Below are positions 1-9,066 of a DNA stretch of 64,000 bases, one piece after another. A program made the translations under genes and the position numbers. Source of the stretch: Holophagales bacterium (lineage in GTDB: Bacteria; Acidobacteriota; Thermoanaerobaculia; Multivoradales; Multivoraceae); assembly GCA_009836625.1 (NCBI GenBank), contig VXVC01000004.1, positions 705,037 through 769,036 on the forward strand. Direction: 5' to 3'. Every line of letters starts with the position of its first letter. Position 1 is the first letter of the stretch. The notes beneath the pieces are model-generated. The model made no database searches, was not told the origin of the DNA, and worked only from the letters and a program-made list of their open reading frames with translations.

Positions 1-1
1 C

Positions 2-718
2 GTCCGGCGCAACGAGGTCTGGGAGAACGTGGCCGGCATCGAGATCGAGAACACGACCGGCGCCGACGTCTACGGCAACCGGGCCCACGGCAACACCGGC
101 GGCCTGCTCGTCTTCTCGCTGCCGGAACTGCCGGTCAAGGACGGCCGCGACGCCCGCGTTTACGACAACGACATCGTCGAGAACAACCTGCCGAACTTCG
201 GCAAGGAAGGCGCGATCGTGTCGACGATCCCGGCCGGCTCGGGGATCATCGTGATGGCGAGCGACAACGTCGAACTGTTCGGGAACCGGATCCACAACAA
301 CCAGAACTCGAATCTGGCGGTCATCTCCTACCTCTCGACCGGTCGCGCCTACAACGATCCCGGCTACGACCCCTACACCGAGGGCGTCTACATCCACGGC
401 AACGAGTTCGTCGGCGGCGGCGAGAGCCCGAACGGCGACTTCGCGGACGCTTTCGTCGCCCTCGCGGGCGGCGCCTTCCCGGACATCGTGTGGGACGGCG
501 TTTCGAACCCGGACAAGCTGGTCGAAGGCGAGGTGCCCGCTGACCTGCGGCTGTACATCGAGAACAACGGCGACGCCGACTTCGTGAATCTCGATCTCGG
601 CTCCGTCTTCGCGGGCGGTGAGCCGAACGTGAGCACGGACCTGGCGGCGCATCAGGGCGCGCTGCCGGCAGTACCCCAGCCGGTCGATCTCGGCGCGGCG
701 ACCGGTGGCGCTCCGTAG
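2..718 (+). CDS. Parallel beta-helix repeat protein, C-terminal part (5' end outside window)
   Basis: The frame is open from the first bases of the window, so only the last 238 codons are present. The translation has successive short repeats with Asn-rich turns (GNRAHGN, DNDIVENN, GNRIHNNQNSN, HGNEFVGG), the pattern of a right-handed parallel beta-helix. It ends in a Pro/Ala/Gly-rich tail. The next gene overlaps it by 14 bases and encodes an SO_2930-type diheme cytochrome. From memory, the families TIGR03805 (beta-helix) and TIGR03806 (cytochrome) regularly occur as such a pair, both exported and of unknown function. The role here is therefore a periplasmic partner of the cytochrome, by context. 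The N-terminal signal cannot be seen. Confidence 0.8.
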   Translation, partial: VRRNEVWENVAGIEIENTTGADVYGNRAHGNTGGLLVFSLPELPVKDGRDARVYDNDIVENNLPNFGKEGAIVSTIPAGSGIIVMASDNVELFGNRIHNNQNSNLAVISYLSTGRAYNDPGYDPYTEGVYIHGNEFVGGGESPNGDFADAFVALAGGAFPDIVWDGVSNPDKLVEGEVPADLRLYIENNGDADFVNLDLGSVFAGGEPNVSTDLAAHQGALPAVPQPVDLGAATGGAP

Positions 719-1829
719 AGCACAACACGCGGCACTGGCGATCGCCGCACTCGCGCTCGCGGGCTGCGCGGCCGACGAGGGCGGTTCCGGTCAGGGACCG
801 TTCGCCCGCTACCCGGCGAAGCTCTCTGCCTGGGGGCTGTTCGACGGAGAACTTGCCCACCACATCCCGGCCGGAGGCGTCGAGCCCTACGACCTGAACA
901 CGGCCCTGTTTTCGGACTACGCGCTGAAGTTCCGCTTCGTGCGCCTGCCGGAAGGGCCTGACGGCGATGTCGAACCCGCCCTGTACCGCGAGGAGGGCCC
1001 GTTCGAGTTCCCGGTCGGCACGGTCATCTCGAAGACCTTCGCCTACCCGGCGGACTTCCGGGTTCCGCAGGACGGCCTGCGGCCGCTGGAGACCAGGCTG
1101 CTCGTCCACGAGGCGGACGGTTGGGTGGGCCTGCCGTACATCTGGAACGCCGAGCTGACCGACGCCGAACTCGAGATCGTCGGCGGGCCGATCGAGGTGT
1201 CATGGATCGATGCCGGAGGCGCGAGGATCGAACACACGTACCGGGTGCCGAACGCGAACCAGTGCAAGACCTGCCACCGGACGGACGGCGAGCGCGTGCT
1301 GCCGATCGGGCCCCAGGCGGCGCAACTCAACCGCGAGTACACGTACCCCGACCCCGACGGGACGACCCTCGAGGAGAACCAACTGGAGCGATGGCGACGC
1401 ATCGGCTTTCTCGAAGGCACGCCGCCGGCCGCGGAAGCGCCGCGGGCGCCGGTCTGGAACGTCGCGCCCTCCGGCAGCGTCGATGAGCGGGCGCGCACCT
1501 GGCTCGACGTCAATTGCGCCCACTGCCACAACCTGACGGGCAGCGGCCGCACCTCGGGTCTCGATCTCCGCAAGGGCCATAGGGACCGGACCCGGCTGGG
1601 CATCTACAAACACCCTGTCGCCGCCGGCCTCGGCACCGGCGACCGTGTCTACGCCGTCGTCCCCGGCAAGCCCGAAGAGTCCATCCTCCTCTACCGGCTC
1701 GAGTCGACCCACCCGGGCATCGCGATGCCCGAGATCGGCCGCGGCCTGGTCGACGTCGAAGCCGTGGAGCTGATCCGCCAGTGGATCCTGGAGATGGAAC
1801 CGCCAGGACCGCGGGAACGGGCCGGATAA
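705..1829 (+). CDS. SO_2930/HNE_0200-family diheme c-type cytochrome lipoprotein
   Basis: This 374-residue protein starts at GTG 705 inside the preceding gene. Its N-terminus has a lipoprotein signal with the lipobox LALAGC, so it is probably anchored in the membrane facing the periplasm. Two heme c motifs are visible: CKTCH near residue 187 and CAHCH near residue 271. The segments around them (IGPQAAQLNREY; ARTWLDVNCAHCH; EESILLYRL) match the conserved architecture I associate with TIGR03806. It should carry electrons in the periplasm, but donor, acceptor and substrate are unknown for the family. Translational coupling with the beta-helix gene suggests that the two proteins work together. 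A minus-strand SCO gene lies 5 bases beyond the stop, tail to tail. Confidence 0.85.
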   Translation: MALRRAQHAALAIAALALAGCAADEGGSGQGPFARYPAKLSAWGLFDGELAHHIPAGGVEPYDLNTALFSDYALKFRFVRLPEGPDGDVEPALYREEGPFEFPVGTVISKTFAYPADFRVPQDGLRPLETRLLVHEADGWVGLPYIWNAELTDAELEIVGGPIEVSWIDAGGARIEHTYRVPNANQCKTCHRTDGERVLPIGPQAAQLNREYTYPDPDGTTLEENQLERWRRIGFLEGTPPAAEAPRAPVWNVAPSGSVDERARTWLDVNCAHCHNLTGSGRTSGLDLRKGHRDRTRLGIYKHPVAAGLGTGDRVYAVVPGKPEESILLYRLESTHPGIAMPEIGRGLVDVEAVELIRQWILEMEPPGPRERAG

Positions 1830-1834
1830 GGACG

Positions 1835-2491
1835 CTACTCCGCCAGGATCTGCCGGGTGCGGTGGAAGACCTCGTCCAGGCCGACGGCGTCGGAGGCGTA
1901 GTAGCCGCGGACGGCGCCGTCGCGGTCGACGAGAGCCAGCCGCGCCGCGTGCGCGACGTCGACCAGACCGCCGGCGAGGTCCAGCCGCTCTCCCATCGGC
2001 AGGGCGAAACCGTCGACGACGATCGAACGCACCTCCGGCTCGACGCCGGTGACGAGACTCCAGCGCTCCAGGTCGATGCTCCGGCTCCCGGCATAGTCGC
2101 GGAGCCGTTCCGGTGTGTCGTGCTCCGGGTCGACCGAAAAACTGACCAGCCTCACCTCCTCCACGCCCTCCTCGCGGTAGCGCCGCTCCAACTGGCGCAG
2201 CGAGGCCGTGAGGCGTGGACAGACCGTGGCGCAGCGCGTGAACAGGAAGGAGGCAACGTAGACCTCACCCACCAGTTCGTCGCTGCCGAACGACTCACCG
2301 TTCTGGTCGACCAGGCGCCAGTCGGGCAACTGCCTCAGGACCGGCGGCGGGTCGGGCTCGAACCGGAGCAGCGGCCTGATCGCCGGGATCAGGACGAGCC
2401 CCGCCAGCGCCGCGAGAAACCACGGGTTCAGCGAGCGCCTGCGGGGCTTCTGCACCCCCTCATCGGAACCGGAAAGCCGCTCCTCGGACAT
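1835..2491 (-). CDS. SCO1/SenC-family copper chaperone or thiol-disulfide protein
   Basis: The protein has 218 residues. A single N-terminal membrane segment (about residues 23-40) is followed by a periplasmic thioredoxin-fold domain. The CxxxCP copper-binding motif is at Cys87/Cys91 and the third ligand of SCO proteins is probably His181 in DVAHAARLALVDRDG. SCO proteins load the CuA site of heme-copper oxidases or act as thiol reductases. The gene is transcribed away from the multiheme respiratory operon, with about 110 bases between them. No CuA-bearing oxidase subunit is visible in the window, so the target may lie elsewhere or the protein may act on cytochrome thiols. Confidence 0.88.
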   Translation of the reverse strand: MSEERLSGSDEGVQKPRRRSLNPWFLAALAGLVLIPAIRPLLRFEPDPPPVLRQLPDWRLVDQNGESFGSDELVGEVYVASFLFTRCATVCPRLTASLRQLERRYREEGVEEVRLVSFSVDPEHDTPERLRDYAGSRSIDLERWSLVTGVEPEVRSIVVDGFALPMGERLDLAGGLVDVAHAARLALVDRDGAVRGYYASDAVGLDEVFHRTRQILAE

Positions 2492-2539
2492 GGCTCGAGC
2501 CTATCCGGAAGCCGGGCTTTGACCGCCTCGAACCCACGC

Positions 2540-2551
2540 TGTACACTCCGC
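2540..2551 (+). promoter_or_regulatory. Possible -10 region upstream of the respiratory operon
   Basis: The intergenic stretch between the divergent SCO and ActA-like genes has GTACACTCC near 2541-2550. The same TACACT-CC string sits just before the starts of the sulfatase and thioesterase genes. It would give a leader of about 50 bases before the TTG start at 2602. No clear -35 hexamer is visible, so this is a weak call. Confidence 0.3.
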
Positions 2552-2601
2552 GCGACCGCAGGACGGGCAGGGCTTCGTACCCTGCTTCAAGGTACGGAAT
2601 C

Positions 2602-3249
2602 TTGCCTCAGATCTTCCCCAAGTGGACCCTCAGGCTACCGCTGTACGCGGCGGTCGCCCTGCCGGTGGTCGGCGCCGTCGTCGTGGGCGGCATCTGGTAC
2701 TTCTTCTCGCCCGAGTACACCGATGTCGGCTACCGCCCGGCGCAGCCCGTGCCCTACAGCCACGCCCTCCACGTGGGCGAACTCGGCCTCGACTGCCGCT
2801 ACTGCCACGCCTCGGTCGAGGAGTCGGCGGTCTCCAACGTCCCCCCGACCCAGGTCTGCATGAACTGCCACCACGTCGCCGCCCGGGACAGTGAGCTGCT
2901 GGAGCCGATTCGCAAGAGCATCGAGCAGGATCGTCCGATGCGCTGGGTACGTATCCACAACCTGCCCGACTACGCCTTCTTCGACCACAGCGTTCATGTC
3001 GGAGCCGGCGTCGGCTGCGGAACCTGCCACGGTCCGGTCCACGAGATGGAAGTCGTTTACCAGGCGGAGTCCCTGAGTATGAGCTGGTGCCTCGACTGTC
3101 ACCGCGACCCGGGTCCGCATTTGCGTCCGCTCGAGGCGGTGACCGACATGGAGTGGATACCGACCGGCGACCACGCGGCTTTCGCCGAACTGGCGATCAC
3201 GGAACGGTCGCTCGCGCCGCCCGAGGACTGCACGGGGTGCCACCGATGA
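2602..3249 (+). CDS. actA: Pentaheme cytochrome c, ActA-like subunit of alternative complex III
   Basis: The protein has 215 residues with one N-terminal membrane anchor (about residues 12-33) and a periplasmic part. Five heme c motifs are visible: CRYCH (65-69), CMNCH (86-90), CGTCH (139-143), CLDCH (163-167) and CTGCH (210-214). Added His residues (SHALHVGE, DHSVHVG) are typical axial ligands of cytochrome c3-like domains. Length, heme number and position immediately before an actB-like gene match ActA of alternative complex III, which passes electrons from ActB towards mono-heme cytochromes. The start is taken as TTG 2602. The stop overlaps the next ATG (ATGA), so translation is coupled. 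It heads the respiratory operon. Confidence 0.85.
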   Translation: MPQIFPKWTLRLPLYAAVALPVVGAVVVGGIWYFFSPEYTDVGYRPAQPVPYSHALHVGELGLDCRYCHASVEESAVSNVPPTQVCMNCHHVAARDSELLEPIRKSIEQDRPMRWVRIHNLPDYAFFDHSVHVGAGVGCGTCHGPVHEMEVVYQAESLSMSWCLDCHRDPGPHLRPLEAVTDMEWIPTGDHAAFAELAITERSLAPPEDCTGCHR

Positions 3250-6200
3250 GCGCTGGCAACGGCAATCGGCCGGAGAGAACCTACTGGCGTAGCCTCGAGC
3301 AACTACAGGGCGATTCCGGGCCGGTCGCCGTCCTCGAACGGGAGTTCCCGGAGGGTGCGTCGGAAGCGCCGCCCGAGCTGCTGCAGGACGGCGTCAGCCG
3401 GCGCAGCGCGCTTGCCATGCTGGGTGGGACCGCTTCGCTCGCCGGCCTGACCGGCTGCGACATCATCCGCCGCCCGGTAGAGCACATCGTCCCCTACGTC
3501 GACGCTCCCGAGGGCATGGTCCCCGGCGTTCCGCTGGCCTACGCCACCACGATGCCGTTCGGCAGCCGGGCACTCGGTCTGCTGGTCGAGAGCCACGAAG
3601 GCCGGCCGACCAAGGTCGAAGGCAACGAGCTTCATCCGTTCTCGGACGGCGCGTCGAGCGTGTGGGCCCAGGCCTCGATGCTCGACCTGTACGACCCGGA
3701 CCGCTCCAAGTCCGTCCGCTTCGGTAACGAAGCGTCCTCCTGGGAGGACTTCGTGGCCGCCTGGACCGAAGGCGACCTCGGCCCGGCGGCTGACGGCACC
3801 GGCTTCGCCATTCTCGCCGAGCCGTCCTCGTCGCCGACCCTGGTCCGGCTCAAGGAAGCCCTTCTCGACCGCTATCCGCAGGCACACTGGGTGACCTGGG
3901 AGCCGGTGAGCGAGGAGAACGCCGACCAGGGGACGGCGCTCGCCGCCGGCGAGCACGTCCATGCGCTCTACCACGTGGACCGCGCGCAGGTCCTGCTGAC
4001 CCTGGACTCCGATTTCCTCAGCACCGAGGGCGACAGCGTTCGCAACCTGCGCGGCTACTCGCGGGCCCGGCGCGTGAACGAGGAAGGCGGCGGCAGCCCG
4101 CTGCGCCACTACGCCGTCGACGGCGTCCACTCGGTCACCGCGGCGAACGCGGACCACCGGCTGCGGGTTCAGAGCGGCCGCGTCGCGGCCTTCCTCGCCC
4201 GGCTCGGCGGCGCGCTCGCGGGTCACGGGCTGGAACTGCCGCTCGATGCCGGCGCGCCGGCCGGGGACATCGACGACGCCTGGGTCGACGCGCTGGCGCG
4301 GGACCTGATCGCCCACCGGGGCGCCGGCCTGATCGTCGCCGGAAACCGCCAGCCCGCGGCCGTCCACGCCGCCGTCTACGCCCTGAACTCGGCGCTCGGC
4401 AACGCCGGCTCGACGGTGACGTACCACCGGACACCCGACACCGGCACTTCGAGCGACGCGGATCTTGCCGCCCTGGCGGCGGCCATCCACGAAGGCGCGG
4501 TCGACCGCCTGCTGGTCCTGGGCGCCAACCCGGCCTACAGCGCCCCCGCCGACCTCGACCTCCCGGCCGCACTCGAGAGCCTGGGCAACGCGGGCGCGGT
4601 CATCCACGTGGGCGCCTACCGCGACGAGACGAGCCGCTTCGCGCGCTGGCACGTGCCGCTCGCCCATTATCTGGAGAGCTGGAGCGACGCCCGTGCCACC
4701 GATGGCACGGCGAGCGTCGTGCAGCCCCTGATCGAGCCGCTCTACGGCGCAAAGAGCCTGGTCGAGGTGGTGGCGCTGGCCGCTCTGGGCGAGTCCCGCG
4801 ATGGCCGCGACCTGGTGCGCGAGACGTGGGCCGGGATCCTGGGCCTGCCGCTTGAGGAGGCCGCCGACGAGGCGGCCGCCGCCGGGGCTCCGCCAGAGGC
4901 CGAGGCGGAAGCCGCAGCGGCCGCGGACGGCGAGGGCGAAGAGGCCGAAGCGGAAGAGGCCGTGCCAGTTGACCCGATGTCGCTGCCGTTCCCCGTCGCG
5001 CTCTCCGAGTTCGAAGTGGCCTGGCGCAAGGTCCTGCACGATGGCCTGCTGGACGGCAGCGCCGCGCCGGCCGCCGATCTCCCCGCCATCGCCGCCGAGG
5101 ATGGCGCAGCCGCGCTGCGAGCCGCGGGCGACGCCGCCCAGGCGATCGCCGCGAGCGACGACCTGGAGATCGTCTTCCGGTGTTCCCCGGCGGTTCACGA
5201 CGGCCGCTTCGCCAACAACGGCTGGCTCCAGGAACTGCCGGACGCGATGACCAAGCTGACCTGGGACAACGCCGCCCTGATCAGCCCCGCCACCGCCAAC
5301 GCGCTGGGTCTCGAGAACGAGGACCTCGTCACCGTGGCCTCCGGCGGGCGGGAGCTCGAGCTGCCCGTCTGGCAGGTGCCGGGACAGGCCGACAACACGG
5401 TGACGCTCGACCTCGGCTACGGCCGCGACTTCCCGGGCCGCATCGCAAGCGCCGCCAACGCCGAGGGCCGCGCTCCCGGGCGCAACGTCTACCTGCTGCG
5501 CGGCTCGGAAGCGCCCGATCTCGCCCGCGGCACGCTCAGCCCGACCGGCGGCACGTACCCGCTGGCGCAGACCCAGGACCACCACTCGATGGAGGGGCGC
5601 CCGATCGTCCGCGAGGCCGATCTCGACTACTTCGAGACGCATCCCGACTTCGCGACCGCCCACAGCGAGAAACCGCACGAGAACTCGATGTGGGACGAGT
5701 GGACCTACCAGGACTCGCCGCAGTGGGGCATGACGATCGACCTGAACGCCTGCGTCGGCTGCAACGCCTGCATGATCGCCTGCCAGAGCGAGAACAACGT
5801 GCCGATCGTCGGCAAGGAGCAGGTGATGGAGGGCCGGGAGATGCACTGGCTCCGCATCGACCGCTACTTCTCCGACGAGGGAGAGCCCGCGAGCATGCTC
5901 CAGGAGCTCGTCCACGACCTCCCGTCCGACCCGCAGACGAGCTTCCAGCCGGTGCCTTGCATGCAGTGCGAGAACGCGCCCTGCGAACAGGTCTGCCCGG
6001 TCGCGGCCACCGTGCACGACAGCGAGGGGCTGAACGCGATGGTCTACAACCGTTGCATCGGCACCCGCTACTGCTCGAACAACTGTCCCTACAAGGTGCG
6101 GCGCTTCAACTACTTCAACTTCACCAAGGACACTCCCGAGGTGATGAAGCTGGGCAAGAACCCGGACGTCACGATCCGTTCCCGGGGCGTCATGGAGAAG

Positions 6201-6533
6201 TGCACGTACTGCGTCCAGCGCATCAGCCGCGCCAAGGTCGACGCCAGGCAGGACGGGCGGGGCCTGGCCGACGGCGACGTCGTCACCGCGTGCCAGCAGG
6301 CCTGCCCGGCCGAAGCGATCCGCTTCGGCGACATCACGGACGCGGCGAGCGGAGTTTCCGAGGCGAAGGCAAGCCCCCGCAACTACAAGCTGCTCGACGA
6401 TCTGCACACGAAGCCGCGGACGACCTACCTCGCGAAGATCCGCCACCCGAACCGCGAGATCACGCCGGCGCCGCCGCCCGCCGAAGACCACGACGGCGGC
6501 GAGGACGCCGGCCACGGCGAGGACGCGCACTGA
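3246..6533 (+). CDS. actB: Molybdopterin-like/iron-sulfur fusion protein, ActB-like subunit of alternative complex III
   Basis: This is a 1095-residue protein starting at ATG 3246. The N-terminus has the YWRSLEQL segment seen in ActB proteins and a twin-arginine signal (SRRSALAMLGG, residues 51-61), pointing to export across the membrane. A molybdopterin-oxidoreductase-like region follows; in characterised ActB proteins this region holds no molybdenum cofactor. The C-terminal quarter, from about residue 836, is a ferredoxin-like domain with several Cys clusters (CVGCNACMIAC, CMQCENAPCEQVCP, CIGTRYCSNNCP, CTYCVQR with CQQACP), enough for four iron-sulfur clusters. A low-complexity Ala/Glu insert lies at about residues 536-577. 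Canonically ActC (quinol-binding NrfD) follows, but here the next gene is a cytochrome c, sharing an ATGA-type overlap. Confidence 0.87.
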   Translation: MSAGNGNRPERTYWRSLEQLQGDSGPVAVLEREFPEGASEAPPELLQDGVSRRSALAMLGGTASLAGLTGCDIIRRPVEHIVPYVDAPEGMVPGVPLAYATTMPFGSRALGLLVESHEGRPTKVEGNELHPFSDGASSVWAQASMLDLYDPDRSKSVRFGNEASSWEDFVAAWTEGDLGPAADGTGFAILAEPSSSPTLVRLKEALLDRYPQAHWVTWEPVSEENADQGTALAAGEHVHALYHVDRAQVLLTLDSDFLSTEGDSVRNLRGYSRARRVNEEGGGSPLRHYAVDGVHSVTAANADHRLRVQSGRVAAFLARLGGALAGHGLELPLDAGAPAGDIDDAWVDALARDLIAHRGAGLIVAGNRQPAAVHAAVYALNSALGNAGSTVTYHRTPDTGTSSDADLAALAAAIHEGAVDRLLVLGANPAYSAPADLDLPAALESLGNAGAVIHVGAYRDETSRFARWHVPLAHYLESWSDARATDGTASVVQPLIEPLYGAKSLVEVVALAALGESRDGRDLVRETWAGILGLPLEEAADEAAAAGAPPEAEAEAAAAADGEGEEAEAEEAVPVDPMSLPFPVALSEFEVAWRKVLHDGLLDGSAAPAADLPAIAAEDGAAALRAAGDAAQAIAASDDLEIVFRCSPAVHDGRFANNGWLQELPDAMTKLTWDNAALISPATANALGLENEDLVTVASGGRELELPVWQVPGQADNTVTLDLGYGRDFPGRIASAANAEGRAPGRNVYLLRGSEAPDLARGTLSPTGGTYPLAQTQDHHSMEGRPIVREADLDYFETHPDFATAHSEKPHENSMWDEWTYQDSPQWGMTIDLNACVGCNACMIACQSENNVPIVGKEQVMEGREMHWLRIDRYFSDEGEPASMLQELVHDLPSDPQTSFQPVPCMQCENAPCEQVCPVAATVHDSEGLNAMVYNRCIGTRYCSNNCPYKVRRFNYFNFTKDTPEVMKLGKNPDVTIRSRGVMEKCTYCVQRISRAKVDARQDGRGLADGDVVTACQQACPAEAIRFGDITDAASGVSEAKASPRNYKLLDDLHTKPRTTYLAKIRHPNREITPAPPPAEDHDGGEDAGHGEDAH

Positions 6534-7120
6534 TGCGGAGGGTGCCCGAAGCCGCGGTTCTGGCCGTCGTCCTGCTCCTGCTCGGCTGCCGGGGCATGCC
6601 GTCGCCGTTTCCGCCGATCCACCCCAACCCGAACATGGACTACCAGGAGCGCTACGACCCGCAGGAGGCGAGCGCCTTCTTCTACGACGGGATGGCGATG
6701 CGCCAGCCGGTCGCGGGCACCGTGGCGCGCGGCCAGCTCGACGTCGACCACCGCCTGCTGTTCGGCCGCGACGACGCGGGCTACTTCCTGGACACCGCGC
6801 CCATCGCGGTGACCGACGATGTCCTCGCGCGCGGCGAGAACCGCTACGTCATCTACTGCCAGCCTTGCCACGACGAGCGCGGCACGGGCCAGGGCATCCT
6901 GTTCGAGCGGGCGAGCACGCCCACGGCCTCCCTCCACGACGAACGCATCGCCGCCTACAACGACGGCCGGATGTACGACGTGATCACGAACGGTGTCGGA
7001 CTGATGGCGGGCTACCGCTATCCGCTCACCGTCGAGGACCGCTGGGCGGTCGTGGCCTACGTCCGTGAGCTGCAGCAGGAACGTCGCACGATGCAGGCGG
7101 AGCGGGCGGCACGCCAGTAG
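6533..7120 (+). CDS. actE: Mono-heme cytochrome c lipoprotein, ActE-like
   Basis: The 195-residue protein has a lipoprotein signal ending in LLLLGC (Cys19), so it is lipid-anchored on the periplasmic side. It carries one heme c motif, CQPCH, at residues 109-113. The sequence before the heme (PPIHPNPNMDYQERYDPQEASAFF, in pieces) resembles the conserved N-terminal part of ActE, and the segment ITNGVGLMAGYRYPL after it contains a likely Met axial ligand. The ATG overlaps the stop of actB. In alternative complex III this subunit would receive electrons from ActA and pass them on. ActC and ActD, which normally sit between ActB and ActE, are absent. ActE by context; it could equally be called a class I cytochrome c. 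Confidence 0.78.
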   Translation: MRRVPEAAVLAVVLLLLGCRGMPSPFPPIHPNPNMDYQERYDPQEASAFFYDGMAMRQPVAGTVARGQLDVDHRLLFGRDDAGYFLDTAPIAVTDDVLARGENRYVIYCQPCHDERGTGQGILFERASTPTASLHDERIAAYNDGRMYDVITNGVGLMAGYRYPLTVEDRWAVVAYVRELQQERRTMQAERAARQ

Positions 7121-7134
7121 CGCCCGGGGAACAG

Positions 7135-9066
7135 ATGAACAGAAACAGGATCCTCTTCGGCATCGGCGTTCTCGCCTTCGTGTCCGTGATCGTCACGGTG
7201 CGTCTGGGCGGATTCCTCGTGGACAACGAGTACCGCCAGCCGGACCGGCAGGTCGCCGCCCAGGAAGAGCAGGGCGAAACCGAGCTCACGCCGCGCCAGC
7301 AGGGCATCGTCGACGAGCAGGCCGCGGACGAAGCCGAAGCGAGGGCCAGGCCCTACGAAGAGGCCGAGTACCGGACGGTCCCGTTCGTCGGCAGCCGGGT
7401 CACCGTCTGGGTGCTGGCGCAGCTTCATCTGCTGTTCGCGGCGTTCGTTCTCGCGGTGCCGCTGTTCGCCTTCATCATCGAGTTCGTCGGCTACGTGAAG
7501 AAGGAGGAGCGCTACAACAAGCTCGCGTACGAGTTCACCAAGCTGCTCTCCGTCTCGTTCTCGATGACCGCCACCTTCGGCGCGTTCCTGACCTTCGGGC
7601 TGATCATCCTCTACCCGAAGTTCACGAACTACCTGATGCACATCTTCTCGCCGACGTTCCTGCCCTACGTCCTGCTGTTCTTCCTGGAGGCGCTGTTCCT
7701 CTACAGCTACTACTACGGCTGGGGCAAGTTCGGGCCGAAGATGCACCTGTTCCTGGGCTTCATGCTGAACATCGTGGGCACCGCGATCATGTTCATCGCC
7801 AACGCCTGGCTCACCTTCATGATGTCGCCCGGCAGGCGCGACGACGTGGACGGCGACGGCGTACCCGACTTCGTTTCCGCCGTCTCGGAGAGCGGCGCCC
7901 TCCTGAGCCTCCGGGACGCGTTCTTCAACTTCACCTGGATGCCGATCAACATCCACCGGATCATCGCCAACGTCGCCTTCGGCGGCTCGATCGCCGCGGC
8001 CTACGCGGCCTTCCGCTACCTGCAGGCGAAGACGGACGAGGAGAAGGCCCACTTCGACTGGATGGGCTACGTCGGCAACTTCGTCGCCATCATCGCCTTC
8101 CTCCCCCTGCCGTTCGCGGGCTACTACCTGGCCGCCGAGATCTACGCCTTCAGCCAGACCCTGGGCATCCAGATGATGGGCGGCACCTTCTCCTGGCTGT
8201 TCGTCATCCAGGCGGCCCTCATCGGCAACCTGTTCCTTGGCGCGAACTACTACCTGTGGCTGGGGATGGGCCGCATGGAGGGCGGCGTCCACTTCCAGAA
8301 GTTCATCAAGTGGCTGCTGATCGCGATCGCCCTCTGCTTCGCCGTCTGGGCGACGCCGCGCTACGCCATCTCGTCGGTATCCGAGATCGCCGCGATGGGA
8401 GGCAGCAGCCACCCGCAGCTTTCCTACCTGGGACAGATGTCGGCCAAGAACACGGCGGTCAACATCCTGATCCTCTCGACCTACATGAGCTTCCTGCTCT
8501 ACCGGCGGACCGGCAGGCAATCCGTCCACCCGCACCGGCAACTGCTCACCCGCGCCCAGGCGATCGTGTTCTCCTCCGCCGCAGCCCTGGTCATCTTCTA
8601 CGGCGTCTACGGTTACTACGTGGACGCGGCGATACGCATACGCTTCGCGATCCCGCAGGTCTACTCGGTGCTCGCGGCGCTGGTCGTGATCACGGTGATC
8701 GACCTGCCCCTGTACCGCAACGCCGCGCAGTCGGGCGAGACCAAATGGGGCAGGATGCCGGCAGTCTCGCAGTACGCCCTCATCTTCATCGCGCTCAGCT
8801 TCACCTGGCTGATGGGCCTGATGGGCTACGTCCGCTCCGGCCTACGCCAGGAATGGCACGTGTACGGCGTGATCCTGGACACCTCCCCGGACGCCTACAC
8901 GCCGACCCTCGGCTTCGCAACGCAAGTCGTGTCAGTCACCGTCCTCATCTTCTTCGGTCTGCTCGGCGTCGTCTTCTGGCTCAGCAGTCTCGGCGGCAAG
9001 AAGGACTGGGAGCCCAAGGCGGTCGCTGACGGTGGCGACCGGCTCGAAGGAGGCCAAGCGGCATGA
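7135..9066 (+). CDS. Divergent cytochrome bd-superfamily oxidase subunit I (CydA-like)
   Basis: This 643-residue polytopic membrane protein has roughly 12-13 hydrophobic spans. It begins with one span and a charged stretch (residues 30-85). The CydA core follows: QLHLLFAAF with His98 (cf. the heme b595 ligand H19 of E. coli CydA), FFLEALFLYSYYYGW with Glu185 (cf. E107), IANAWLTFMMSPG (cf. IANGWMQNPVG), and NIHRIIANVAFGGS with His274 (cf. H186). Near residue 564, GYVRSGLRQEWHVYG aligns with the CydA GWxxxExGRQPWxxYG motif but lacks its Glu and Pro. The E99 position appears to be Pro. No CydB follows. It lies 14 bases after the ActE-like gene. It probably forms the quinol- or oxygen-reactive membrane module of this complex, by inference. 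It is not a canonical bd oxidase. Confidence 0.8.
   Translation: MNRNRILFGIGVLAFVSVIVTVRLGGFLVDNEYRQPDRQVAAQEEQGETELTPRQQGIVDEQAADEAEARARPYEEAEYRTVPFVGSRVTVWVLAQLHLLFAAFVLAVPLFAFIIEFVGYVKKEERYNKLAYEFTKLLSVSFSMTATFGAFLTFGLIILYPKFTNYLMHIFSPTFLPYVLLFFLEALFLYSYYYGWGKFGPKMHLFLGFMLNIVGTAIMFIANAWLTFMMSPGRRDDVDGDGVPDFVSAVSESGALLSLRDAFFNFTWMPINIHRIIANVAFGGSIAAAYAAFRYLQAKTDEEKAHFDWMGYVGNFVAIIAFLPLPFAGYYLAAEIYAFSQTLGIQMMGGTFSWLFVIQAALIGNLFLGANYYLWLGMGRMEGGVHFQKFIKWLLIAIALCFAVWATPRYAISSVSEIAAMGGSSHPQLSYLGQMSAKNTAVNILILSTYMSFLLYRRTGRQSVHPHRQLLTRAQAIVFSSAAALVIFYGVYGYYVDAAIRIRFAIPQVYSVLAALVVITVIDLPLYRNAAQSGETKWGRMPAVSQYALIFIALSFTWLMGLMGYVRSGLRQEWHVYGVILDTSPDAYTPTLGFATQVVSVTVLIFFGLLGVVFWLSSLGGKKDWEPKAVADGGDRLEGGQAA

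Noticed and set aside
3303..6530. A very long open frame (over 1,000 codons) on the minus strand opposite the ActB-like gene.
   Set aside because: High-GC genomes give long antisense frames opposite real genes. The translation is rich in Arg/Val/Gly/Asp with no recognisable motifs, while the plus strand encodes clear iron-sulfur and Tat motifs.
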